Numbered from the stretch's first letter, positions 26,703 through 36,283 are shown. The stretch: 37,014 nt of DNA from Verrucomicrobiota bacterium (GCA_018823105.1 JAHJJH010000014.1:1-37014); one strand, 5' to 3'. Notes: generated from the letters alone by a model not told the origin. Program-made: numbers and translations.

Positions 26703-27698
26703 CTGGAAGCTTCCTCCAGCACATCCTGGTTTTTAAAACAGAATGACGGCCGGGTATACGGGCCCCACGACGAGGCCACCCTCCGGCACTGGGCCGCGGA
26801 CGGCCGGATCGCGCCCGGGGACCAGGTTTCCCAGGACCAGGTCACCTGGTATGCCGCTTCCGACCTGGCGGAGTTGGAGATGGACTGGATGGTGCGGTTG
26901 CCCGACGGCACGCTGTACGGTCCGTTGCATCTGCAAGCGCTCCAGGTGCTGGCCCGTTCCGGGGAATTGACCGCCGACACGGAAATCATGGACCGGAAAA
27001 CATCCCGGACCACCACGCTGCAGCAGGCGCTCGGCGGCTTGGCGACCGAGGCCGGACCGGAGGCGGACGATCTGACGGCGACGTTGCAGGCGTCCTGGAA
27101 GGACCTGGCGCAAAGCCGCGATTTTTACGGTCACGAGGCCCGGAAGTGGAAGAATCTTTACGAGCAGGAAAGGGAGCGCGCCGCACAGAAGGAGCAGGAA
27201 CTCATGCGGCAATTGGAGGAATTGCACGAGAATGAGCTGGGCGCCTGTATCCGGCTGGAACAGGCCGAGCGCGAACTGGCCCGCCTGTCGGAGGACTATC
27301 GGCGGCTGGAAGAGGAAATGGAGGGGACGGGGGGCGCCGATCCCACGGCCCGCGCCATGACATGGATGAAGTCTTACAACGATCTTTCCCGCCGCTATGA
27401 CGCGCTCATGAGCCAGTTCACCGCCAAGTCCCTTGAGGTGCAGGAGGCACGCGAAGCCTGCGTCCGCGCGGAGGAGGAAGCCAAGCAGAGCCTCCGGCAA
27501 ATGGAAACGGTGGCCCAGCGGGAAAAAGAAGAGGCGCACCTGGCGCGCAAGCGGCTGGCCGAGGTGGAAGATGCTCACCTCCAACTGGTCAAGTCCTACC
27601 GCGAATTGAACGATCGTTACATCCGGGCCCGCGAACAGGCCGTCCAAGGTCAACCCACCGCCCCGACAGGTCCGCGCATCAAACTGACGCGCTCCTGA
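26703..27698 (+). CDS. GYF_2-like domain protein with coiled-coil C-terminus; possible non-AUG (CTG) start
   Basis: Open frame WFLKQNDGRVYGPHDEATLRHWAADGRIAPGDQVSQDQVTWYAASDL, second repeat VRLPDGTLYGPLHLQALQVLARSGELTADTEI, then coiled coil. ORF track starts at TTG 26874, but the upstream domain is in frame; only CTG 26703 precedes it, with GGAG upstream. Confidence 0.7.
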   Translation: MEASSSTSWFLKQNDGRVYGPHDEATLRHWAADGRIAPGDQVSQDQVTWYAASDLAELEMDWMVRLPDGTLYGPLHLQALQVLARSGELTADTEIMDRKTSRTTTLQQALGGLATEAGPEADDLTATLQASWKDLAQSRDFYGHEARKWKNLYEQERERAAQKEQELMRQLEELHENELGACIRLEQAERELARLSEDYRRLEEEMEGTGGADPTARAMTWMKSYNDLSRRYDALMSQFTAKSLEVQEAREACVRAEEEAKQSLRQMETVAQREKEEAHLARKRLAEVEDAHLQLVKSYRELNDRYIRAREQAVQGQPTAPTGPRIKLTRS

Positions 27699-27739
27699 AC
27701 CGGAACGTTGGTCCCCGCACTCTTCGGCCCGCGAAAGCG

Positions 27740-28603
27740 CTACGCGTTTTTCCTGGCCAGGCCGTCACCGGCATCGTTCAGCCAGGCCTCCAGGCCCTCT
27801 CGCCACCCCGGCAGGGCATGGCCGGTCCACTGACGGAAGCGCTGCGAATCCAGGACCGTATGCGCGGGCCGGGCGACACGCCCATAGAAGTCGGCAGACG
27901 GAACGCCCACCACTTCACCGCCCGGGCTCATCCGAGCAACCAGGGCCTGGGCAAATTCAATCCAGGTGCAGCGGCCGGCCGCCCCCACGTGCACAATGCC
28001 GGCGACATCCAGGGATAGCAGGCGCACCAATCCTTCGGCGACGTGCCGGCTGTAGGCCGGAGCGACTATTTCATCCGCGGGTACTTTCAACGGGAAGCGC
28101 CCCTCGCGCGCGGCGGTCAGCAGTTCGGCCGGCCACCGGCCCTCTCGATTCCCAAACAGGACCGGGAGCCGAACGATCAGGACTTTACCCCCCTCGGCGC
28201 GAACGGATTTTTCACCGGCCAACTTGCTTAGTCCATGGGTATTGGGCGGATTGGGCTCATCCATTTCGGTATACGGTGTGGCCTTGAGCCCGCTGAAAAC
28301 GCTGCCGCAACTGATATGCATCAAGCGGATGCCACGCCGCTGGCAGCTGACTGACAACGCCCGCGCTCCTTCGTTGTTGATCGCAAAGGCCTTGGCCCGC
28401 TGTTTTTCCGCGCCATCGATGTCGCTGAAGGCGGCGCAGTTGATCAACCAGTGCACTGCGGGCAGGCGCTCGCGCACCTGAAGCGGCTGGGTAATATCCA
28501 GTTGTTCGCGGGCCAGCTCGATTGTTCCCATGCCGGCTTTCCGGCAAACAACCGCCAGGGCGGAGCCCAGCAATCCCTTCGAGCCAACGATCGCCACCTT
28601 CAT
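27740..28603 (-). CDS. RmlD-like (dTDP-4-dehydrorhamnose reductase family) SDR protein with altered catalytic residues
   Basis: MKVAIVGSKGLLGSALA, WLINCAAFSDIDGAEKQRAKAFAINNEGA, PVLFGNREGRWP; YxxxK position reads HGLSK. Confidence 0.85.
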   Translation of the reverse strand: MKVAIVGSKGLLGSALAVVCRKAGMGTIELAREQLDITQPLQVRERLPAVHWLINCAAFSDIDGAEKQRAKAFAINNEGARALSVSCQRRGIRLMHISCGSVFSGLKATPYTEMDEPNPPNTHGLSKLAGEKSVRAEGGKVLIVRLPVLFGNREGRWPAELLTAAREGRFPLKVPADEIVAPAYSRHVAEGLVRLLSLDVAGIVHVGAAGRCTWIEFAQALVARMSPGGEVVGVPSADFYGRVARPAHTVLDSQRFRQWTGHALPGWREGLEAWLNDAGDGLARKNA

Positions 28604-28642
28604 CGCGGGACTACCTTGGACCAGGACGTCACCGCAATCCGT

Positions 28643-28807
28643 TTAGAAAAGGGTGTAAATAAACGGGGCCACGGCGGATCCGGATATGATCAGGAATCCC
28701 AGCAGGAGCAGGATCAGCACGACCGGCACGATCCACCAAGCCTTGTTATGCCAGGCAAATTGAAAAAATTCCTTCACCAACCGCCCGATGTATTTCAGCA
28801 CGCGCAT
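28643..28807 (-). CDS. DUF5989-like small membrane protein (54 aa)
   Basis: Reverse-complement reading MRVLKYIGRLVKEFFQFAWHNKAWWIVPVVLILLLLGFLIISGSAVAPFIYTLF*; below the ORF-track length cutoff; family recognised from its carbamoyltransferase/SxtJ context and SAxAPFIYTLF ending. Confidence 0.82.
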   Translation of the reverse strand: MRVLKYIGRLVKEFFQFAWHNKAWWIVPVVLILLLLGFLIISGSAVAPFIYTLF

Positions 28808-28867
28808 GGTAGCCCCCATCTCATCCTTGATTTAATCCCGTTCCACGGCAAGCCCGATGGCCGCCGC

Positions 28868-30697
28868 CTAGTCCAGGACGTAGTCCTTCCTCCAGTCCGC
28901 CTTGTCTTTCCAAACCGGCTGGGCCGTCTTGTCCAGAATGAACGAATTGAGGACCAGATAATCCATCTCGGTCCGCATGAAACAGCGATAGGCATCTTCC
29001 GGCGTGCAGACGATCGGCTCGCCCCGCACGTTGAAGGAGGTGTTGATGATCACGCCGTACCCGGTGAGCGCATCGAAGGCTTTGATCAGGTCATGGTAGC
29101 GGGCATTATCCTCGCGCGAAACGGTCTGGACCCGCGCGGAATAATCCACGTGCGTGATGGCCGGGATGTCGGACCGGATCTGGTTGATGCGATCCCGGAT
29201 CGGGATGGTTTTACTTTCCTCGATCCCCTTGCACCGGTCGCGGCGGACCTGGGCCACCAGCAACATGTACGGGGAAGGCCGGTCGAGCTCGAAGTACTCG
29301 CTCACCTTCTCGACCAGGCAGGTCGGCGCAAAAGGCCGGAAGGACTCGCGGTACTTGATCTTGAGATTCATCACCGACTGCATTTTGGGCGAGCGCGCGT
29401 CCCCGATGATCGAGCGTCCCCCGAGCGCGCGGGGGCCGAATTCCATGCGGCCCTGCAGCAACCCGACCACCTTTTCCTCGGCCATCACTTTCGCGATGGT
29501 GGGCGCCCACTCGGCGTCGGGCAGCTTCCGGTAGACATAGCCGCGCGAGTCGAGAAACGCCTGGATCTCGTCGTCGCTGAAGGACGGGCCGAGATAGGCG
29601 CCCTTCATCTTGTCCCGTCGGCCGTCGGTCGTCCGGGGTTGGTCATGGACCATGTGCCAGATCAGCAGGGCGGCGCCCACGGCGCCACCGGCATCGCCCG
29701 CGGCCGGCTGGATCCAGATGTCCTCGAAGGGTCCTTCGCGGAGCAGATGGCCGTTGGCCACGCAGTTCAAGGCCACGCCGCCGGCCAGACACAGATACTT
29801 CTCGCCCGTGATCTGGTGGGCGTGCCGGGCCATCCGCAGGACGATTTCCTCGGTGACCTTCTGGATCGAGGCGGCGATATCCATCTCGCGCTGGCTGAGT
29901 TCGGACTCCGCCTTGCGCGGGGGCCCGTCGAAGAGCTGGTCGAACCGCTCGTTGGTCATCGTCAGCCGGTCGAGGTACCCGAAGTAGTCCATGTTCAGAC
30001 GGAAGGAGCCGTCCTCTTTCAGATCGAGCAGGTTGTTGAAGATGACGTCCACGTAGCGCGGGTTGCCATACGGGGCGAGGCCCATCAGCTTGTATTCCCC
30101 GGAGTTGACCTTGAAGCCGGTGAAGTAGGTGAACGCCGAGTACAGCATGCCCAGGGAATGCGGAAAGCGAAGATCCTTGAACAACTCGATCTTGTTCCCC
30201 ACCCCCCGCCCCATGGTACTGGTCGCCCATTCGCCCACGCCGTCGAGGGTCAGGATGGCGGCCCGCTCGAAGGGCGAGGGATAGAACGCGCTGGCCGCAT
30301 GCGATTCATGGTGCTCTGGAAAGTACATATGCTTGGGGATGTGCATCCCGCATTTTTCCAGGGCCAGTTCGATGTCCAGCGGGATCCAGAGCTTCTGCTT
30401 CAGCCAGAGGGGTATGGCCATCATGAACGATTGCAGACCGCTCGGAGCGACGGTGAGGTAGGTTTCCAGGATGCGGTTGAACTTGTTAATCGGCTTGTCG
30501 TAGAAGGCGACGGCGTCCAGATCGCCCTTGTGCACGCCACCTTCCGCCAGACAATAACGGACCGCGTTGACGGGGAAATTGGGGTCGTGCTTCTTGCGGG
30601 TAAAGCGCTCTTCCTGGGCGGCCGCAATGATTTCGCCGTCGCGGACCAGGGCCGCGGCCGAATCGTGGTAAAATGCACTGATGCCAAGGATATTCAT
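28868..30697 (-). CDS. Carbamoyltransferase (NodU/CmcH family)
   Basis: MNILGISAFYHDSAAALVRDGEIIAAAQEERFTRKKHD, CLAGGVALNCVANG, GRMEFGPRALGGRSIIGDARSPKMQ, INTSFNVRGEPIVCTPEDA. Confidence 0.95.
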   Translation of the reverse strand: MNILGISAFYHDSAAALVRDGEIIAAAQEERFTRKKHDPNFPVNAVRYCLAEGGVHKGDLDAVAFYDKPINKFNRILETYLTVAPSGLQSFMMAIPLWLKQKLWIPLDIELALEKCGMHIPKHMYFPEHHESHAASAFYPSPFERAAILTLDGVGEWATSTMGRGVGNKIELFKDLRFPHSLGMLYSAFTYFTGFKVNSGEYKLMGLAPYGNPRYVDVIFNNLLDLKEDGSFRLNMDYFGYLDRLTMTNERFDQLFDGPPRKAESELSQREMDIAASIQKVTEEIVLRMARHAHQITGEKYLCLAGGVALNCVANGHLLREGPFEDIWIQPAAGDAGGAVGAALLIWHMVHDQPRTTDGRRDKMKGAYLGPSFSDDEIQAFLDSRGYVYRKLPDAEWAPTIAKVMAEEKVVGLLQGRMEFGPRALGGRSIIGDARSPKMQSVMNLKIKYRESFRPFAPTCLVEKVSEYFELDRPSPYMLLVAQVRRDRCKGIEESKTIPIRDRINQIRSDIPAITHVDYSARVQTVSREDNARYHDLIKAFDALTGYGVIINTSFNVRGEPIVCTPEDAYRCFMRTEMDYLVLNSFILDKTAQPVWKDKADWRKDYVLD

Positions 30698-31179
30698 TAG
30701 AATTGCCTCTTGAAGTGATTGGGTTTAAGGGGCAGCCGCGTTGACCACAAACTGGTTCCGCCGGGCGGGAACTTCAGCTTGAGCGGGTCTTTGTGCAGGA
30801 CCTTCATGAGGACATGGCCCGGCAGGAAAACGAGGTAAAAGAAAGGCACCAGCAGAAGGTAGGTCAGGCCCGTCCCGACCGCCTGTCCGAACCGCTTCAT
30901 GAACCGGTCCACGGCCTGAAATACGGACGGCACAAATAAGCCCGAAAGCAGGACGAATGCGGCAATCCCCCATACGATCCACCCCGCCACTTTGTGCTTG
31001 AGCAAGAAGTAGATCGCCGCTCCGATAACGGTGGTCACCAGGGCCTGTATCACGGCCCGGCGCCGTAGGGCCCTTGTCGCCTCGCCGGCGGCCGGGGAAG
31101 AGGGCAATCGGCACCAGGGCCAGACAACGGCTGAAACCGCGCCCTGCTGGAACACTGAACCTGTTTTTTCGATGCTCAT
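30697..31179 (-). CDS. SxtJ-like membrane protein
   Basis: Multi-TM; stop overlaps the carbamoyltransferase start (TAATG); conserved neighbour of NodU-type carbamoyltransferases. Confidence 0.75.
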   Translation of the reverse strand: MSIEKTGSVFQQGAVSAVVWPWCRLPSSPAAGEATRALRRRAVIQALVTTVIGAAIYFLLKHKVAGWIVWGIAAFVLLSGLFVPSVFQAVDRFMKRFGQAVGTGLTYLLLVPFFYLVFLPGHVLMKVLHKDPLKLKFPPGGTSLWSTRLPLKPNHFKRQF

Positions 31180-31294
31180 AAGGATCTGTCCTTTTTTAAA
31201 GTGCGCGATAAGGTGCCGTACGCCGTGCAGACAATCAAGAATATTTTCTATCTAGCCAATAAACGTCAAGGATACATCGAAACGCCCGCGGGAA

Positions 31295-32047
31295 CTACTC
31301 GAAACTATATCCCACCCCACCGCGGATCAGGAATCGGTCGAAATAACTGGCCGAAGCCCCGACAAACAGCGTTTTTGTGATGAATAGGGAAACTCCCCCC
31401 ATGACCCCAAAACTGTTTTGCTCCTCGAAATCGTAGCTTTGCCCGCCTTGTTGGTAGCGCCCGTCAATATAGGAAAGGGCCGGCCCAAGGAAGATTTCGA
31501 GGTGATCCAGCTCGGTAATGCTTTCCGGGCTGCGGGCGAAAACCACCTCGTAGCCGACGGGAAACGCCACGGAGTAGTCCGTCCACTTTATCTCCAGGTT
31601 GCCGGTTTCGGTTTCATATCGGGCCACATCAGCCCGGGTCTTGAAATTAAGCCGCCACACCGGCATGTCGCCGTACCCCGTCCACTGCCAGATATTCATG
31701 TTGAAGCCGGCGGCCCAGGAGAAGCGATCCTGGCCATAATCGCTGATGTTTCTGAACCGCGCATCGGAGCCACCCGCGCTGCCGTACAGCGTCAACCAGG
31801 GCATGATATCCAGACCGAGTACGGCCTCATAGGTGCGGGCCTGCAGTTCCATCTCGAATCCCGTTTCGGTCTCGATGGGACGGCGAAGCTGCTGATAGAA
31901 AAGGCCCGCGCTGAACCGATCGAGCCCACCGGAAGTCAGCAGGGCTTCCGGTGTCCCCGTCAGGATGGCGGCCTTAAGCGCCGGCATCATGGTGAAAAAT
32001 CCCGCTGCGACCACCGCCCATATTTTCATTTTCATAGTGTAACCCAT
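31295..32047 (-). CDS. Predicted outer-membrane beta-barrel protein
   Basis: Signal peptide (MKMKIWAVVAAGFFTMMPALKA), alternating beta pattern, terminal aromatic strand FLIRGGVGYSFE. Confidence 0.65.
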   Translation of the reverse strand: MGYTMKMKIWAVVAAGFFTMMPALKAAILTGTPEALLTSGGLDRFSAGLFYQQLRRPIETETGFEMELQARTYEAVLGLDIMPWLTLYGSAGGSDARFRNISDYGQDRFSWAAGFNMNIWQWTGYGDMPVWRLNFKTRADVARYETETGNLEIKWTDYSVAFPVGYEVVFARSPESITELDHLEIFLGPALSYIDGRYQQGGQSYDFEEQNSFGVMGGVSLFITKTLFVGASASYFDRFLIRGGVGYSFE

Positions 32048-32104
32048 TGTCGCGTCCTGTCAGACAGACACCTGTCCAGATCGAACCGTTCGAATCTTCC
32101 GGCC

Positions 32105-32181
32105 TGGCACACCCGGAGGGATTCGAACCCCCAACCCTCTGGTCCGAAGCCAGATGCTCTGTCCAATTGAGCTACGGGTGC
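32105..32181 (-). tRNA. tRNA-Arg (anticodon TCG), CCA encoded
   Basis: GCACCCGTAGCTCAATTGGACAGAGCATCTGGCTTCGGACCAGAGGGTTGGGGGTTCGAATCCCTCCGGGTGTGCCA; anticodon stem TCTGG/CCAGA, loop CTTCGGA; T-loop TTCGAAT. Confidence 0.95.
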
Positions 32182-32233
32182 CCCGACAGGTTTGTAGCAG
32201 GAGCCGCGGCGCGGGTCAATCGCGGGACGATCC

Positions 32234-32839
32234 ATGCAACTCGATATGGACGAGGTCTCGGAAACAACATACGATGAACGCATGAGCCCTGTGTCGCGGC
32301 AAAAGGCCCTGCGCATTCTTTACGCCAACCTGGTGTTGGCGGTTCTTATCGTGAGCTTGTTCGCGCTGCTCTTCCTCCGGCGCCTCCACCGATACGACGG
32401 GCTTATTTTCGAAACCGGCCAGGCCTACGGAGTGGATCCCCGCCTCATTTCATCGGTCATCTGGGTCGAAAGTCGCTTCCGTGTGGACCGCGTCGGCAAG
32501 GCGGGCGAGATCGGCCTGATGCAGGTCACCCCTGCGGCGGCGCAAGAATGGGCGACGGAAGAGGGAAATGCCCTTTTCACCGTGCTGGATTTGTTCGAGC
32601 CCGGGGTGAATATCCGGGCCGGCACCTGGTACCTGGGCCGCGCGCTCCAGCGCTGGAGCGACCGTCCGGATCCCCTGCCCTTCGCTTTGGCCGAATACAA
32701 TGCCGGACGGTCCAATGCCCTGCGCTGGTCCCGCGAGAGCGGTCCGGATTCCAAGGCCTTCATGATGGCCATTACCTACCCCACCACCCGCCGCTACATC
32801 CGCGACATTCTTAAGCGCTTCCGCGGCCGGGCCGACTGA
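32234..32839 (+). CDS. Lytic transglycosylase (SLT domain), membrane anchored
   Basis: VIWVESRFRVDRVGKAGEIGLMQVTPAAAQEW ... PFALAEYNAGRSNALRW; start could be 32282 (MSPVSRQ). Confidence 0.88.
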   Translation: MQLDMDEVSETTYDERMSPVSRQKALRILYANLVLAVLIVSLFALLFLRRLHRYDGLIFETGQAYGVDPRLISSVIWVESRFRVDRVGKAGEIGLMQVTPAAAQEWATEEGNALFTVLDLFEPGVNIRAGTWYLGRALQRWSDRPDPLPFALAEYNAGRSNALRWSRESGPDSKAFMMAITYPTTRRYIRDILKRFRGRAD

Positions 32840-32879
32840 CGCCCTTGCCACACATCCGCTTCGGGGCTAGAGTCATGAC

Positions 32880-33572
32880 GTGATGAACGAAAGGGAGTGC
32901 GCAATGGTTAATCTAAGAAAGGAACAGGAAGCCACGCTGGCCCGGCCCCGCATGGCGTACAAACCGATGGCCCGGATGCTGTTCTGGGGGATGGACTTGT
33001 TCTACGGCAAGGCGCTGACCCTGCGCAAGGTGCAGTTGCTGGAGATTCTCGCCCGCATCCCCTACCAGGCTTGGGAACTCCGCCAGTATCTCCGCCTGAC
33101 CCATCTTTACGAGGACGGGGAGTCCGTGGACAAGGGGCGACGCATCACGACCTGGGCGCGCGAAGCGCAAGATAATGAATTCTGGCATTTGCTGGTTGTG
33201 AACGAGCGCATGCGGCAACTGGGTATTCAGAAACACTGGTTCTGGGATCGGTGGCTGCCGCGGATCGCGGCCTTCAAGTACCGCCTCTTCAGCCGGCTGC
33301 TGTCACTCATTGATATCCAGACCGCCTTCTACCTCAACGCGCAGTTCGAGGATCATGCCGAGCATGAGTACATGCAGTTCGTCCAGGACCATCCCGAACT
33401 GGACAATGAGAAGGTGGAGGGCGCGGTCGCGCGCGAGCACGGCAACGCGGAAACCTGGGGAGACGTGTTCCGGCGGATCGGGCTCGACGAACGCGAGCAC
33501 ATGAATAACAGCCTGGCATTCTGCGGTCTGCCGACGGTCGCGGGCGCGGATGAGGCGTCGCCGGCGTCCTGA
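32880..33572 (+). CDS. Alternative-oxidase-like di-iron carboxylate protein
   Basis: Four-helix di-iron motifs AQDNEFWHLLVVNER, NAQFEDHAEHEYMQF, IGLDEREHMNNS, resembling AOX NERMHL / EEEAVHTY / DEAxHRxxNH. MVNLRKEQ at 32904 is an alternative start. Confidence 0.68.
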   Translation: MMNERECAMVNLRKEQEATLARPRMAYKPMARMLFWGMDLFYGKALTLRKVQLLEILARIPYQAWELRQYLRLTHLYEDGESVDKGRRITTWAREAQDNEFWHLLVVNERMRQLGIQKHWFWDRWLPRIAAFKYRLFSRLLSLIDIQTAFYLNAQFEDHAEHEYMQFVQDHPELDNEKVEGAVAREHGNAETWGDVFRRIGLDEREHMNNSLAFCGLPTVAGADEASPAS

Positions 33573-33585
33573 AGACGCCGAGGAA

Positions 33586-35363
33586 TCAGGCGCTCTCCTT
33601 CGCGGGGACGTCTTGGAACTGCATGTCGTACAGGCGTTTATACAGCCCGCCTTTTTCGAGCAGTTCGCCGTGTGTGCCCTCCTCCACGATCACGCCGCCG
33701 TCCAGCACGATGATACGGTCGGCGTGCATGATGGTGGAAAGACGGTGGGCAATCGCAAACACCGTGCGGTCGGTCATGATTTCCTCGATCGCGGCCTGAA
33801 CCTGGCGTTCCGATTCCGTGTCCAGGGCGCTCGTGGCCTCGTCCAGGATCAGGATCGGCGGATTGCGCAAGATCGCGCGCGCAATGGACAGCCGCTGGCA
33901 TTGCCCGCCGGACAACCGCACGCCCCGCTCGCCGATCACGGTCTCGAACCCTTGCGGCAGGTCGAGGATGAAGTCGAGCGCGTGGGCCCGGCGCGCCGCT
34001 TGCTCGATTTCCTCCCGGGTGGCCTCCATCCGCCCGAAGGCAATATTTCGCGCCACGGTGTCGTTGAACAGGAAGGTGTCCTGCGTGACCATGCCGATCT
34101 GCCGGCGCAGGCTGTCCATCGTGAAGGCCCGGATATCCCGGCCATTGAGGAGTACCCGGCCGGCGGTCACGTCAAAGAAACGCGGCACGAGCCCCATCAT
34201 CGTGGTCTTGCCGGAGCCTGAACTCCCAACAATGGCGATCCGCTGCCCCGCCTCCACTTTCAGCCGGATACCCCGCAGGATGGGCTCATCGTCGTAGGCA
34301 AAGGACACGTCCTCAAGGCCACGCTCCGCACCGGCTCCGCGAACGGGATGGCTTCCGGCGTGTTGCGCACCGTGATGGGGGTATCCAGCACTTCGAAGAT
34401 CCGGTCCGCGGCGGCCGAGCTTTGCTGGATGCTGATGTGGATGCGGCTGATCTTCTTGGCCGGATCGTAGAGCGCCACCAGCGCGGCCGCGAACGCGAAC
34501 AAATCCTCCACGCCCATGCGCGTCCATCGGGCGTACACCAGGACCAGGCCCAACCCCAGCACGGAGATGAACACCATGATCGGATCCATGGCGGCGCGGG
34601 AGCGCACCACGCGCATCAAGCGGTTGAATACGCCCCGGGCGGTCTGGTTGAACCGGCCCCGCTCGATTTCCTCCATGCCGAAGGCCCGCACCACGCGCGC
34701 GCCGCCGGTGTTTTCCTGCAGCACCGAGACCATGTCGGCCAGCTGCTGCTGCCCCTCGCGCGTGAAGCGACGCACCCGCCGACCGAACAACGCCACGGGG
34801 ATGATGCAGACCGGGAACAGCACCATGCTGATCAGCGCGAGGCGGAAATCGAGCCAGAACACGAAGCCCACCATGGCGGCCAGGGTAAACGGCTCGCGGA
34901 TCAGGTCGGCCAGCACGGTGGAGACTGCGCGCTCGATCATCGCGGTGTCGTTCGTTGTCCGGGAGATCAGCTCCCCCGTCCGCGCTCGGGTGAAGAACAG
35001 CAGCGACAGGTCCTGGAGGTGGTTGAAGACCTGCACGCGAAGGTCCATCACCACCCGGTTGCCGACCCACTCGATGAAGTAGGTGCTGGCAAAGTGCCCC
35101 ACCCCCCGGACCAGTGCGAAGGCCATCAGCAGCCCCACGAAGAACAGGGTGCGCGACCAGGAGATCGCTTCCGGGTTGAAGATCCGGCCGAAGACACCCT
35201 TCAACGCGACCAGCAGGCCGGCCATGGACCCGGCGAACAGAATGCCGCACAAGGCGCCCAGCAGCAGCCGGGACAGGTAAGGACGGGAGTACCGAAAGAG
35301 GCGGCGAAACGTGGACCACTCCTGCTCCCGCCGCAACCGGTCCGCTGGTGAAACGTTGCTCAT
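33586..35363 (-). pseudogene. MsbA-like ABC transporter (permease plus ATPase), apparent 1-nt frameshift near 34311-34322
   Basis: ORF 34260-35363 encodes the TM domain (MSNVSPADRLRREQEWSTFRRLFRYSRPYL...); ORF 33586-35319 carries the ATPase in another frame (LEDVSFAYDDEPILRG... GSSGSGKTTMM ... LSGGQCQRLSIARAIL ... LILDEATSALD). Confidence 0.85.
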
Positions 35364-36283
35364 GCGCCTTTTGCTTCCAGGTATCGCTGCGCCTCCAGCG
35401 CCGCCATGCAGCCGCTCCCCGCGGCCGTTACGGCCTGCCGGTACGCGGCGTCTTGGACGTCGCCCGCGGCATAGACCCCCTCGACATTCGTCCGCGTGTT
35501 CCGGGTCACCAGGTACCCTTTCTCATCCATGTCGAGTTGTCCCTTGAACAGCTCCGTGTTCGGCTGGTGCCCGATGGCCGCAAACATCGCCCTGACCGGC
35601 AACTCGCGCTCCTCTCCCGACTTGACGTTTTTCAGGCGAAGCCCCGTGACCTCGTTGGCCTGCACGTCCAGGACCTCCGTGACCACGGAATTCCAGATCA
35701 CCTCGATCTTGGGATTTTCCAGCACGCGGTCCGCCATGATCTTCGAGGCCCGGAACTGGTCCCGGCGGTGGATCAGGTAGACCCTCGAGGCAAACCTCGT
35801 CAGGAAAATGGCTTCTTCCATGGCGCTGTCGCCGCCGCCCACGACGGCCACAGGCACTTTGCGGTACAAGGCGCCGTCGCAGGTCGCGCATCCCGAGACC
35901 CCCCGGCCGATGAGCTTCTGTTCGGATTCCAGCCCCAGGTACCTGGCGCTGTCCCCCGTCGCCACGATGACCGTCTCGGCTTCATGCGACTCGCCGTCGT
36001 CCAATTCCACGCGGAAGGGCCGCGACCGGAAATCCACGCGGGCCACCGTGCCGGAGACCATGCGGGTGCCGAATCGCCGGGCCTGGGCCTTCATATTTTC
36101 CATCAACTGCGTGGCGTCAATCCCCTCCGGGAACCCGGGATAATTTTCCACGTCCGTGGTCGTCGTCAGCTGCCCGCCCGGCTGCAGGCCTTCGATGACC
36201 AGCGGGTTCAGGTCGGCCCGGGCCGAGTAGATCGCGGCGGTCAACCCGGCCGAACCGCTCCCCAAAATGATCACTTTTTCCAT
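35360..36283 (-). CDS. trxB: Thioredoxin-disulfide reductase
   Basis: EKVIILGSGSAGLTAAIYSARADLNPLVIEG, CATCDGALYRKVPVAVVGGGDSAMEEA, GVYAAGDVQD; start at 36283. Confidence 0.95.
   Translation of the reverse strand: MEKVIILGSGSAGLTAAIYSARADLNPLVIEGLQPGGQLTTTTDVENYPGFPEGIDATQLMENMKAQARRFGTRMVSGTVARVDFRSRPFRVELDDGESHEAETVIVATGDSARYLGLESEQKLIGRGVSGCATCDGALYRKVPVAVVGGGDSAMEEAIFLTRFASRVYLIHRRDQFRASKIMADRVLENPKIEVIWNSVVTEVLDVQANEVTGLRLKNVKSGEERELPVRAMFAAIGHQPNTELFKGQLDMDEKGYLVTRNTRTNVEGVYAAGDVQDAAYRQAVTAAGSGCMAALEAQRYLEAKGA

Noticed and set aside
26696-26746. GTG-initiated 16-codon leader with a T5A4 run as a possible frameshift into the GYF_2-like gene
   Set aside because: The GYF_2-like domain already reads correctly (SWFLK...) in the downstream frame upstream of the T/A run, so a shift there is not needed.
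28451-30700. 749-aa plus-strand ORF
   Set aside because: Antisense to the well-supported carbamoyltransferase, DUF5989-like and part of the RmlD-like genes; high-GC shadow ORF.
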